Source: Maribacter dokdonensis DSW-8 (lineage in GTDB: Bacteria > Bacteroidota > Bacteroidia > Flavobacteriales > Flavobacteriaceae). Taken from it: a stretch of DNA of 64,000 nucleotides. The DNA lies in NCBI RefSeq assembly GCF_001447995.1, contig NZ_LDPE01000001.1:310001-374000 (forward strand), in the 5' to 3' direction. The translations under genes and the position numbers were made by a program. Below are positions 1-8,500 of this stretch, piece by piece. Numbering within the stretch: the stretch's first letter is position 1; each line of letters begins with the position of its first letter. The notes below the pieces were generated by a model. The model saw only the letters and a list, made by a program, of their open reading frames with translations, did not search any database and had not been told where the DNA came from.

Positions 1-293
1 TGTTTTTCATGTTGTTGAATACTATGAGTTGATTTTTTTGTTGTTTCTACTAATGTATCAATATTTATAATAGCATAATTGATGATTTTCTCATAAATCA
101 TGAACTAAACAACATCAGACATAATCAATAAAGATGTTCAATTTAGTTTTACAGAGAGTAAATGTTTCATTTTGAGCACAAAACTCATAAAGTATTCACA
201 AAAAAAGAATATAAGTGATCAATAACCGCTCATTGTCAACTATTGGCGTCATCTTTGTTCACTAATAAGTATTATAAATTAAATTACATTACA
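1..293. other. AT-rich non-coding stretch upstream of csp
   Basis: No open reading frame with protein-like composition is visible on either strand in these bases. The last part is the leader of the cold-shock gene. A weak flavobacterial-type -7 box, CATCTTTG, lies at 250-257, about 36 bases before the ATG. An upstream TTG at 233-235 is closer than the usual 17-23 spacing, so the promoter call is tentative. The left end may contain the control region of a gene outside the window. Confidence 0.4.
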
Positions 294-485
294 ATGAGTA
301 AAGGAACAGTAAAATTTTTCAACGACACAAAAGGTTTCGGTTTTATCACTGAAGAAGGAGTTGAGAAAGATCACTTTGTACACATTTCTGGGTTGATCGA
401 CGAAATTCGCGAAGGCGATGAAGTTGAATTTGAACTTAAAGAAGGTAACAAAGGTTTAAACGCAGTGAACGTTAAAGTTATCTAA
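294..485 (+). CDS. Cold-shock domain protein (CspA family)
   Basis: A 63-residue single-domain cold-shock protein, the normal length for the family. It folds as an OB-fold barrel that binds single-stranded RNA and DNA and melts RNA secondary structure in the cytoplasm. The RNP1-like motif KGFGFI and the RNP2-like motif HFVHIS are both visible, and the protein begins MSKGTVKFF as is typical. The reading frame can be extended upstream to a TTG at 243, but that adds 17 residues with no family counterpart, so I chose the ATG at 294. The gene stands alone, ends in a strong terminator and converges on the XRE regulator. Inducibility by cold is a family property and is not shown here. Confidence 0.95.
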   Translation: MSKGTVKFFNDTKGFGFITEEGVEKDHFVHISGLIDEIREGDEVEFELKEGNKGLNAVNVKVI

Positions 486-510
486 GACATATATACATTC
501 AAGTTTAAGA

Positions 511-541
511 AAAAGCCCTCTACTATTAGAGGGCTTTTTTT
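511..541. terminator. Bidirectional terminator between csp and XRE regulator
   Basis: The arms AAAAGCCCTCTA (511-522) and TAGAGGGCTTTT (527-538) form a 12-bp stem with a four-base loop. A T-run follows on the plus strand and an A-run precedes it, so the structure can stop transcription from both convergent genes. Confidence 0.9.
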
Positions 542-542
542 A

Positions 543-1298
543 TTATCGCTCATTTTTAAGTCTATCAAAATCTTTCTCTAATTGAAATAATTTTTCTTCT
601 ATATTAAAATTGGTCTCTGGCAGTCTATGATAGAAAACGTATCGTACACGCCACATTTCCTTAATTTCCTTTAATTGGAGTACTACATCATCCACATTTT
701 TATGATCTGCCCGCAACACAAAACTATCATTGGTAATAAACAATCTCCTTAAAATGATTTCCTTTTCCGTTACCGTAAAAACCAAGGTGCCATTATTAAG
801 TTTTGAATATACCGCTGGCGGCACCCATTCCCCAATAGCAATATCCTTAGGGAACATTCCTAGTTCATTTCTACTCATTTCTAAATTTTGAACGGTGTAT
901 GCCCTAAATTTTTTATCTGGATTTATAGGTAATGATAAAAAAGGGAGGTCTTGTATGTAAGAATCCTTGCTGAAATACTTTATATAATCGGTCTGATTCA
1001 CAGCTGTAATACAAGGTACTTTAATAAAGAATTCTTGCTCACCAAGGTCTTGCTCAACAGTTAAATTACCTTTGAACTTTAATAAATTATTTACCGTTAA
1101 TTCGGTTGTTAGCAAGTCATCTATAGGAATGCTAAAATAATTAGCAATTTTTATCAATGTTTCTAGTTTTGGCTCACTTCTCCCTTCTTCATAAGCACCC
1201 AAAGTACCTCGTTTTAAGTCGAATAGCTCTGCAAATGCTTGCTGACTAAGACTTTTTAAACTTCTGATTTTCCTAATATTTTTACCGAAATACGACAT
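543..1298 (-). CDS. XRE-family regulator with S24/LexA-like C-terminal domain
   Basis: A 251-residue protein. Residues about 6-65 form a Cro/CI-type helix-turn-helix (SQQAFAELFDLKRGTLGAYE) with the family's usual ending PIDDLL. The C-terminal part (about 90-220) resembles the S24/LexA fold without an obvious Ser-Lys dyad: a segment like the S24 substrate loop (IGEWVPPAVYSKLNNG) is followed by a basic strand and RADHKNVDD. This layout is common for Bacteroidota regulators whose ligand is unknown. The gene diverges from the PspA/flotillin operon, and the shared upstream region carries palindromes, so I infer it controls that operon and itself. The DNA-binding domain is certain; the target is an inference. 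Confidence 0.85.
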   Translation of the reverse strand: MSYFGKNIRKIRSLKSLSQQAFAELFDLKRGTLGAYEEGRSEPKLETLIKIANYFSIPIDDLLTTELTVNNLLKFKGNLTVEQDLGEQEFFIKVPCITAVNQTDYIKYFSKDSYIQDLPFLSLPINPDKKFRAYTVQNLEMSRNELGMFPKDIAIGEWVPPAVYSKLNNGTLVFTVTEKEIILRRLFITNDSFVLRADHKNVDDVVLQLKEIKEMWRVRYVFYHRLPETNFNIEEKLFQLEKDFDRLKNER

Positions 1299-1302
1299 TA
1301 TT

Positions 1303-1362
1303 TTGCTAATTAAATTTGCAAATGATAAATATTTATTTATATTTGTCTAACAAAATTAGCAA
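1303..1362. promoter_or_regulatory. Candidate operator between XRE regulator and PspA operon
   Basis: Nine-base inverted arms TTGCTAATT (1303-1311) and AATTAGCAA (1354-1362) enclose a perfect ten-base palindrome ATTTGCAAAT (1314-1323) and the plus-strand promoter. The placement over the promoter fits repression by the adjacent XRE protein, which is an inference. Confidence 0.5.
1315..1345 (+). promoter_or_regulatory. Bacteroidota-type promoter of the PspA/flotillin operon
   Basis: A -33 element TTTG (1315-1318) and a -7 element TATATTTG (1338-1345) are separated by 19 bases. This matches the known flavobacterial consensus TTTG with 17-23 bases before TAnnTTTG. Transcription would start near 1350 and run into the gene at 1543. 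Confidence 0.65.
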
Positions 1363-1430
1363 TAAATATTTGAATTGCTATTATTTTGAGCTATTAATTT
1401 TTGTTTAACCAATTTTAAAAACTCAATATC

Positions 1431-1478
1431 ATGTTCGTCGTAGTTATTTACATTTTAGCGCTCCTATTATCAATTTAG
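1431..1478 (+). other. Possible 15-codon hydrophobic leader ORF
   Basis: ATG at 1431 opens a 15-codon frame encoding an almost entirely hydrophobic peptide (Val/Ile/Leu-rich), ending with TAG at 1476-1478. It lies downstream of the inferred start site in the leader of the PspA operon. Bacteroidota Shine-Dalgarno signals are weak, so the sequence cannot show whether it is translated. It may be chance. Confidence 0.2.
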
Positions 1479-1542
1479 GATTACGCACCAATATTATTTT
1501 GTATTATTGAATTTAAGAATCCACTTACAAAAACCAACACAA

Positions 1543-1938
1543 ATGAAAAACCACTTTAATATAACCAGAGATTACCTGCTTGAATTGAATTTTAATATTG
1601 TAAAGGAGAATAGGGCAGACGGAATTATGGTTGTTGAGAAAGAAGATTCTGGAATAAAAAATTTGATTTTGGGAGTATCGCCTCCAATTTTGATTATGGA
1701 ACAGTTTATATTCTCCGTTCACAATCAATCTGAAAAAATCTTTAAAAGCTTACTTCAGAAGAATAGAGATATCATTCACGGCGCTTTTGTTTTGGATGAA
1801 ACTGCAAACCGCGTCATATTCAGGGACACCTTACAAATTGAGAATATGGATTTGAACGAGTTTGAAGCCAGTCTTAATTCATTAAGCTTACTTATGAGTG
1901 AATACTCGGACAAAATCATTGAATTTTCTAAATATTAA
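1543..1938 (+). CDS. Small YbjN/Tir-chaperone-like protein, first gene of PspA operon
   Basis: A 131-residue soluble protein with no signal peptide or membrane segment. It alternates helices and short strands (ITRDYLLELNFNIV, DGIMVVEKEDSGIKNLILGV, HGAFVLDETANRVIFRDTL), the pattern of the YbjN and type III-secretion-chaperone fold. Bacteroidota proteins of this kind placed before PspA are often named 'molecular chaperone Tir'. I chose the ATG at 1543 because the longer frame starts with TTG at 1507 and adds only 12 unlike residues. The PspA gene begins 13 bases after its stop, so the two are co-transcribed. A chaperone or adaptor role for PspA or the flotillin is a guess from position. Confidence 0.6.
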   Translation: MKNHFNITRDYLLELNFNIVKENRADGIMVVEKEDSGIKNLILGVSPPILIMEQFIFSVHNQSEKIFKSLLQKNRDIIHGAFVLDETANRVIFRDTLQIENMDLNEFEASLNSLSLLMSEYSDKIIEFSKY

Positions 1939-1951
1939 AAACAATAAAATC

Positions 1952-2665
1952 ATGAATATATTTAAAAGACTATTTAAAATAGGAGAGGCTGAAACCAATT
2001 CGGCTATTGACAAAATGGAAGACCCCATTAAGATGACGGAACAAGGCATTAGGGACATGAAATTAGACTTAGAAAAAAGTTTAGAGGCTCTTGCACAAGT
2101 AAAAGCACTTGCCATACGTTCTAAGAACGATCAAGACGTTTATAAGAACAAAGCCAAGGAATATCAAGATAAAGCTATTATCATTCTAAAGAAGGCCAAT
2201 AGCAAAGAATTGGACGCTGCCGAAGCGGACAGACTTGCAAAAGAAGCTCTAATGCAGAAAGAGAACAATGAGAAACAATTAGAGGCTACCAAGGTAGAAA
2301 CTGAAAAGTTTGAGGCTAATGTAAGTCAAATGCAAGGCAACGTTGAAGCGCTAAAGGCGAATATAAATAATTGGGAAAACGAACTTAAAACGTTAAAAGC
2401 GCGTGTTAAAGTGAGTAATGCTACCAAAAATTTAAATAAGCAAATGGCAGAGCTAGACAGTAGTGGCACGGTTTCTATGCTTGAGCGTATGAAAGAAAAA
2501 ATAGCGCAAGAAGAGGCCTTGGCCGAAGCGTATGGTGATATTGCCAATGCTAGTAAATCTATTGATGAAGAACTAGATAAAGCTGCAGATACCACTGAAG
2601 CTGCTGCAGAAGACGAACTTCAAAAATTAAAAGAACAATTAGGGTTCACAAAAACCAAAAAATAA
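1952..2665 (+). CDS. pspA: PspA/IM30 (Vipp1) family membrane-stress protein
   Basis: A 237-residue, highly charged and helical protein. It begins with the amphipathic helix MNIFKRLFKIGEAE, followed at about residues 23-25 by the family's EDP motif, then long coiled-coil helices to about residue 200. It has no signal peptide or membrane segment. PspA/IM30 proteins are ESCRT-III relatives that polymerise on the inner face of the cytoplasmic membrane and maintain it under stress. I chose the ATG at 1952 because the longer frame (GTG at 1898) overlaps the upstream gene. The tail after about residue 215 is Ala/Glu-rich. It lies between the YbjN-like gene and the NfeD/YqiJ-like gene, an association typical of flotillin-linked PspA systems. 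Confidence 0.9.
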   Translation: MNIFKRLFKIGEAETNSAIDKMEDPIKMTEQGIRDMKLDLEKSLEALAQVKALAIRSKNDQDVYKNKAKEYQDKAIIILKKANSKELDAAEADRLAKEALMQKENNEKQLEATKVETEKFEANVSQMQGNVEALKANINNWENELKTLKARVKVSNATKNLNKQMAELDSSGTVSMLERMKEKIAQEEALAEAYGDIANASKSIDEELDKAADTTEAAAEDELQKLKEQLGFTKTKK

Positions 2666-2669
2666 GAAT

Positions 2670-3374
2670 TTGAATCAACTAACCGACATATTATTTTCTG
2701 AAGTAAACATTACGCTGACCGTACTGTTGATACTTCTAATTGTCTACTGGATCATTACCATGATCGGTGGTCTTGATTATGACCTTGATGTAGATATAGA
2801 GGTAGATGCAGATATAGATTTTGATGCCGGTATTGAAGGCGGAAATCTAGATTTTGAGGACATTTCAAATGCAGAGGTCAATAAAGACGATGTTATAGGT
2901 AAGAAACGTAAACCCTTAAAAAAGTGGCAAATATTTCTCATTTATTTCAACTTTGTTGGCTTGCCCTTCATGTTCACCTTTACCTTCTGGATTTTCGTTT
3001 GGTGGTTTTCTACCACCATACTAACAACACTTACAGGTACCTATGAAAACTACATTGGTTTTATCATAATGATTGCGGTTCTTATTCCTGCTTTGTTTAT
3101 CAATAAAATTCTTACCACACCGTTTAAAGGATTTTTTAAGCAATTGAATAAGGATGGTGACGCCCCAGTGGATTTTTTGGGGAGACAAGCAATTATGTTA
3201 TCCAGTATTAGTGAAGATAAACTGGGTAATGCAGAAGTAAAAGCAGATGGCAACAGTCATTCTATTTACGTAAAATCGTTAGACCGTAAACCTTTGCCCT
3301 ATGGCAGTTCTGTACTTATTATTAAAAGATCTGCGGATCACACACACTTTTTAGTTCAATCTTATAATCAATAA
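2670..3374 (+). CDS. YqiJ/NfeD-like inner-membrane protein with OB-fold tail
   Basis: A 234-residue membrane protein. Membrane segments are visible at about residues 14-33, 85-112 and 122-147. An acidic stretch rich in DVD and DAD repeats (about 36-70) follows the first. The C-terminal 75 residues are strand-rich (FLGRQAIMLSSISEDKLGNA, then a basic strand) and fit the OB-fold found at the end of NfeD and YqiJ proteins. Such proteins are partners of flotillins, and the flotillin gene follows by 14 bases. The start is TTG at 2670, four bases after the pspA stop. The first in-frame ATG would remove the first membrane helix, so the unusual start is probably real. Confidence 0.75.
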   Translation: MNQLTDILFSEVNITLTVLLILLIVYWIITMIGGLDYDLDVDIEVDADIDFDAGIEGGNLDFEDISNAEVNKDDVIGKKRKPLKKWQIFLIYFNFVGLPFMFTFTFWIFVWWFSTTILTTLTGTYENYIGFIIMIAVLIPALFINKILTTPFKGFFKQLNKDGDAPVDFLGRQAIMLSSISEDKLGNAEVKADGNSHSIYVKSLDRKPLPYGSSVLIIKRSADHTHFLVQSYNQ

Positions 3375-3388
3375 ATCTTAAATCATTT

Positions 3389-5455
3389 ATGGAATCCATC
3401 TTTTCAATTATTGGTATAGGTCTAGGAGTTCTTCTTTTCCTTATCATCGTTTATTTTGCAATTATTGCCATGTTCTACAAAAAGGTTCATCAAGGTCAAG
3501 CCTTGGTAAGAACTGGTTTTGGTGGCACAAAGGTAGCCACCGATAAAGGTCTTTATGTGGTTCCTGTTTTTCACCGTGTAGAGGTAATGGATATCTCGGT
3601 AAAGAAAATTCAAATAGAAAGACTGGCTACAGAAGGTCTTATCTGTAAGGATAATATGCGTGCAGATATTAAAGTGGCGTTCTTTGTTAGGGTAAACAAT
3701 GAGGTTGACCTTATTAAAAAGGTAGCACAGACTATTGGTGTACAAAGAGCATCTAGACAAGAGACGCTTGAAGAACTTTTTGAAGCCAAATTCTCTGAAG
3801 CTTTAAAAACCGTGGGTAAAAAATTCGATTTTATTCAATTGTATGAAGCCCGTAGGGAGTTTAGAGATGAAATTGTAGATATTATTGGTATTGACCTAAA
3901 CGGCTATACTTTGGAGGATTGTGCCATTGATTACTTGGAACAAACTGCTGTTGCCCATTTAAAGGCCGATAATATTTTAGATGCTGAAGGTATCAAAAAA
4001 ATTACCGATCTAACCGCTGCACAAAACATTAAAGCGAATCTTATTAAGCGCGATGAGGAGAAAATAATCCGTAAACAAGATGTTGAAGCTCGTGAGGCTA
4101 TTCTTGAGCTGGACAAGCAATTAGCGGAAAAAGAAGAGCAACAAAAAAGAGAAATCTCTAACATAAAGTCTCGCGAAGAAGCAGAAACTTTAAAAGTAGC
4201 CGAAGAAGAGCGTTTAAAGTCTGAAACCGCACGTATTGCAACACAAGAAAAGGTAAAGGTTGCCGAAGAGAATATGGAGCGACAAATTATTGTAGCGTTG
4301 AAAAATAAACAACGTACAGATGCTGTTGAAACCGAAAGAGTTGAAAAAGACCGTTTATTAGAGGCTACGGAAAGAGAGCGAGTTGTTACCCTGGCTCAAA
4401 TAGAGAAAGAGAAAGTAGTAGAAGTTGAGAAAAAGAATATTCAAGATGTTATTCGTGATCGTGTTACCCTAGAAAAAGGAGTAGTGGAAGAGCAGGAGAA
4501 CATGAAAGACATTGAAGCTTTCAAGACTGCAGATCGTGAAAAACAAGTTAAGATTACCATTGCTGAAGCTAATGCACAAGAAGATTTGATCAAAACGATC
4601 AAAGCGGCCGAGGCTCAAAAAGAAGCAGCTAAGCAAAAAGCGGAGGAAATCAATATTGAAGCCCTAGCACATAAAGAAGCTAGTGAGAAAGAAGCAGAAG
4701 CACGTAAGATTTTGGCTGAAGCACAAGCTAAAGAAGAAGCTACCGTTGGTATGTCTGAAGCACAAGTAATGCATGCCAAGGCAGATGCCTATGAGCGTGA
4801 AGGTGTTGTTCAGGCGCTTATCATTGAGAAAAAGGCAAAAGCAGAGGCTGCAGGTATTGAGGCCAAAGCGGAAGCAAAACGTAAAGATGGTTTAGCGGAA
4901 GCAGATGTAATTAAAGAGAAAGCGTTAGCAGATGCTGCCGGTATAGAAGAAAAAGCGAATGCCATGAAGAAATTAGATGGTGTTGGTAAAGAGCATGAAG
5001 AGTTCAAGCTGCGTTTAGACAAAGAATTACAAATTGACCTGGCTCAAATTAATATCCAGAAAGATATTGCCGATGCTCAAGCACAAGTTATTGGAGATGC
5101 ATTGAAAGCTGCCAAAATTGATATCGTTGGTGGTGAAACAATGTTCTTTGACCAGATTATCGGGCAAATTACCAAAGGTAAAGGTTATGACAGGCTCGTT
5201 GCTAATAGTACCAACATTCAAGATGTAAAAGATGCTATTTTAGGTAGTGATGACGTAAAGGGCAACCTTTTGGAAAAGGTGAAAGAATTTGCTGATAAAT
5301 ATGGTATTTCTTCAGATGATCTTAAGAATTTAACCATTGCAAATTTATTGATGGACCTAAAATCCAAGTCCAGCGATAATGATGAGCAAACCTTGTTCAG
5401 CAATTTATTCAACCTTGCCAAAGGTTTAGGAATGAGTGATAAGAAATTGCGTTAA
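3389..5455 (+). CDS. Flotillin-family SPFH/band 7 protein
   Basis: A 688-residue protein anchored by one N-terminal membrane helix (about residues 5-28). The SPFH/band 7 domain (about 30-200) contains KGLYVVPVFHRVEVMDISVK and a following acidic region. A very long Glu/Lys/Ala coiled coil (about 210-560) precedes a globular tail (about 580-688). Flotillins form large membrane-bound cages that organise lipid and protein domains. The extended coiled coil resembles E. coli YqiK more than short NfeD-linked flotillins. It lies 14 bases after the YqiJ-like gene and 58 bases before the giant ATPase, so the three are probably one unit. It is not a stomatin or HflK, because its coiled coil is too long. 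Confidence 0.9.
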   Translation: MESIFSIIGIGLGVLLFLIIVYFAIIAMFYKKVHQGQALVRTGFGGTKVATDKGLYVVPVFHRVEVMDISVKKIQIERLATEGLICKDNMRADIKVAFFVRVNNEVDLIKKVAQTIGVQRASRQETLEELFEAKFSEALKTVGKKFDFIQLYEARREFRDEIVDIIGIDLNGYTLEDCAIDYLEQTAVAHLKADNILDAEGIKKITDLTAAQNIKANLIKRDEEKIIRKQDVEAREAILELDKQLAEKEEQQKREISNIKSREEAETLKVAEEERLKSETARIATQEKVKVAEENMERQIIVALKNKQRTDAVETERVEKDRLLEATERERVVTLAQIEKEKVVEVEKKNIQDVIRDRVTLEKGVVEEQENMKDIEAFKTADREKQVKITIAEANAQEDLIKTIKAAEAQKEAAKQKAEEINIEALAHKEASEKEAEARKILAEAQAKEEATVGMSEAQVMHAKADAYEREGVVQALIIEKKAKAEAAGIEAKAEAKRKDGLAEADVIKEKALADAAGIEEKANAMKKLDGVGKEHEEFKLRLDKELQIDLAQINIQKDIADAQAQVIGDALKAAKIDIVGGETMFFDQIIGQITKGKGYDRLVANSTNIQDVKDAILGSDDVKGNLLEKVKEFADKYGISSDDLKNLTIANLLMDLKSKSSDNDEQTLFSNLFNLAKGLGMSDKKLR

Positions 5456-5513
5456 CACCAAAGCATATTACTTCAACTAAATTAATAATGTAATATAAAG
5501 CCTAAGAATTTTT

Positions 5514-8500
5514 ATGGCAGAGCATACCCAAACAGACACTACGGAAGAGCATGTATTGGACGGTGGCACATATGATGTTATCAAAAATAGATTACAGAAG
5601 CAAAAAGAGCTGTTACAAAACAAGTTAATTGACCTTAACAATGACAGAAAAACAGTTTTTGGTTCATTGGAGACCAAGCTTATTGCTAATGACCGCATCA
5701 ATACGGAGAACAACTGTATTGCGCGTGATATTGTTTCTTTTGGCAATACGTGTCTGTTTGGTTATAATGTTCATTTTGGGCTAAGGACGGACATCAACAT
5801 TAAAGATGTTTTTAGTTGTTATCACTTTGAGGATAATAGCTTTAAGGCAATAGCCCTTGGTCTTTTAGAGGATGATACTTTTAAGACAGATTTCACTAAT
5901 CTGTACAAATATTACAGAAATACTATATTCTCCAATTTTGCCATCATTGGTAATTATCTGCATATGGTCTTTCGTTTAAGCGATAGCCCTACAGATATAA
6001 AAACCTTTAAATGGTTATTGGTCAACAACACCTTAAAATATGTTGACAATAGAAGTGAACATGAATATAAATTTCCTGTTCAGCAAGAATTTAAGTGGCA
6101 AGAGGCAAGTAGAGACATGCATCGCTATGGTGTGCACTCACATGTTTCTATTAAAGATCGTGTATTTGTTGAAACCATTGGTGGTGATTTAACCATAAAA
6201 ATTGAAGATAACACCGAAGAAGGCAAAGGTATTTTTGATGAACCTGTTGAGTATGTAGACCAGACTTTAGATGATGGTCAGTATCGTTTTGGAGATTTAG
6301 GAAACTTGTTGGTTCTAGAAATAAAACCATTTCAAGAGTCGCCTCGTTATTTTGTCTTTAACGATAAAATGAAAGAGGTACAGAAAATAGAATCTGTAAA
6401 AGATGCCTGTATTCTTCTTCCCGATGATCAAGGAATCATTTTCCCAACCGGATATTATTTACAAACCGGAGAATATCACATTTTTGACAATGCTATACCG
6501 AATGTAAAATTTCAGCAACGCATTGTATCGCCTAATGGTGAAGATTTTCTTTACGTGTTTTATGCAGCTAATGAAGGACTCTATAATCTAATGTCCTTCA
6601 ACATCATTAGTCAAGTTATAAAAACACCAATAATTTGTAACGGATTTACCATTTTAGAAAATGGTGAACTATGCTATTTTAAGACAGAGCAGGAGCAGAC
6701 CAAACACCACGTGGTACAAATATGGCAAACACCTTATTTGAAAGGTGATTATATGCCATCGCAACATGAAGATACTTTGTTGTACAAAATTGGCAATAAG
6801 GACATTGTGCGGGCAATGGCTGAAGTAAACAGCTTAATTACCTTGCTGAACAAAAATGACAACTATGCGGGTCTTTATAGTGATATCGCCAAGTTTTCAA
6901 AAGATATTATAGATGCATATTACTGGTTGCCAGAACCGGAAACGCATCAGCTTAATGTTCCTATAGAGGAAATCAATAAAGCGTCCAATGCCGCTATAGA
7001 TGAATTCGAAAAGGTTGTACAGCTTCGTAAAAATGCTCAAAATCAATCTAAGGAAATTCAAAAAAACTCATCGGAACTATTCAATAAAATTAAGAGTACA
7101 TCTTTTAAAAGTATTGATGAATTCGTAGCACTTTTAACGCGTTTACGATCCACTAGGGGTGAGGTCATTTCGCTAAAAGATGTTAGATATATTGACCTGG
7201 AATTTCTTAAATCATTAGAAGAAGAAATTGAAGCTCAAACTAAAAAAATATCTGAGCGCTGCGTACAGTTTTTATTGAATCCGAATGCCCTACAACCTTA
7301 CCATAAAGCTTTAGAAGAAAAAAAGAGTTTTATAGATACCGTTGAAAAGGTAATAGAAGCCAAGAAAAAGGAAGAGGAAATCAATGAAATCAGTACCGAT
7401 CTTGAAATGTTGATTGATATTGTTTCAAATTTAGAGATAGAGGATACTGCACATTCCACTAAAATAATAGATGATATATCGTTGATTTTTTCCACGATAA
7501 ATGAGCTAAAGGCGGCTTTAAAGAACAAAAGAAATTCTTTGGGCATATCTGAAGCAAAGGCAGAATTTGCCGCTCAATTAAACTTGATTGATCAAAGTAT
7601 CATCAATTATATTGATATGGCAACCACTCCTGAAAAGTGCGATGAATATCAAACCAAAACATCTATTCAACTCGAGGAGCTTGAGGGCAAATTCACGGAT
7701 TTTGAAGAATTTATTGAAATCATCATTGAAAAAAGAGAAGAGGTATATGCCGCTTTTGATACCCGAAAAAATTCCTTAATTGAAAAGCGAAATAAGAAGT
7801 CAAGCGCATTGACCAATGCTTCTAAACGTATTTTAAAAGGAGTTCAAAAGAAGGCACAGAGTTTTAATACTGCGGTTGAAATCAATGGGTATTTTGCATC
7901 GGACCTAATGATCAATAAGCTTCGTGACATCATTACCCAACTGCAAGAGTTAGATGATAGTGGCAAAGCTGAAGAGATAGAGACCCAACTTAAAACTGCC
8001 CGAGAGGATGCACTTAGAAAGTTAAAGGATAAACTTGACCTTTATGAAGATGGCGACAGTGTCATTAGGTTAGGAAAGCACAAATTTGGTGTTAACAAGC
8101 AGCAATTGGATTTAACCATTGTTTTTCATGACAATAAACTAAATTATCATTTAACGGGGACCGATTTCTACAAACAACTGGATAATGAAGAGTTTGTAAA
8201 CAATAGGCATTTATGGAACCAAGAGTATGTATCTGAAACCGATGAAATCTATAGAGGTGCCTACTTAGCCTATAAATTGTTTTCCAACTTTAGCGAAGAT
8301 GAATTACTATCGCTAAATGATGAAGAATTATTGAAGGTTGTTCAAGAACAGAGTAGAAATGACTATTCTGAAGGTTATGTAAAAGGTGTTCATGATGTAG
8401 ATGCATCAAGATTATTAAAGTTATTGGTTCATAAGCATCATGAATTAGGTTTGCTTACTTACCGACCAGAAATAAGAGGATATGCCCAATTTTTCTGGAA

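Noticed and set aside
243..293. TTG-initiated extension of the cold-shock protein
   Set aside because: Cold-shock proteins start at MxxGTVKFF; the extra codons overlap a likely promoter.
4161..5000. Repetitive Glu/Lys/Ala codons in the flotillin gene as a DNA repeat
   Set aside because: The similarity comes from coiled-coil composition; there is no regular nucleotide period.
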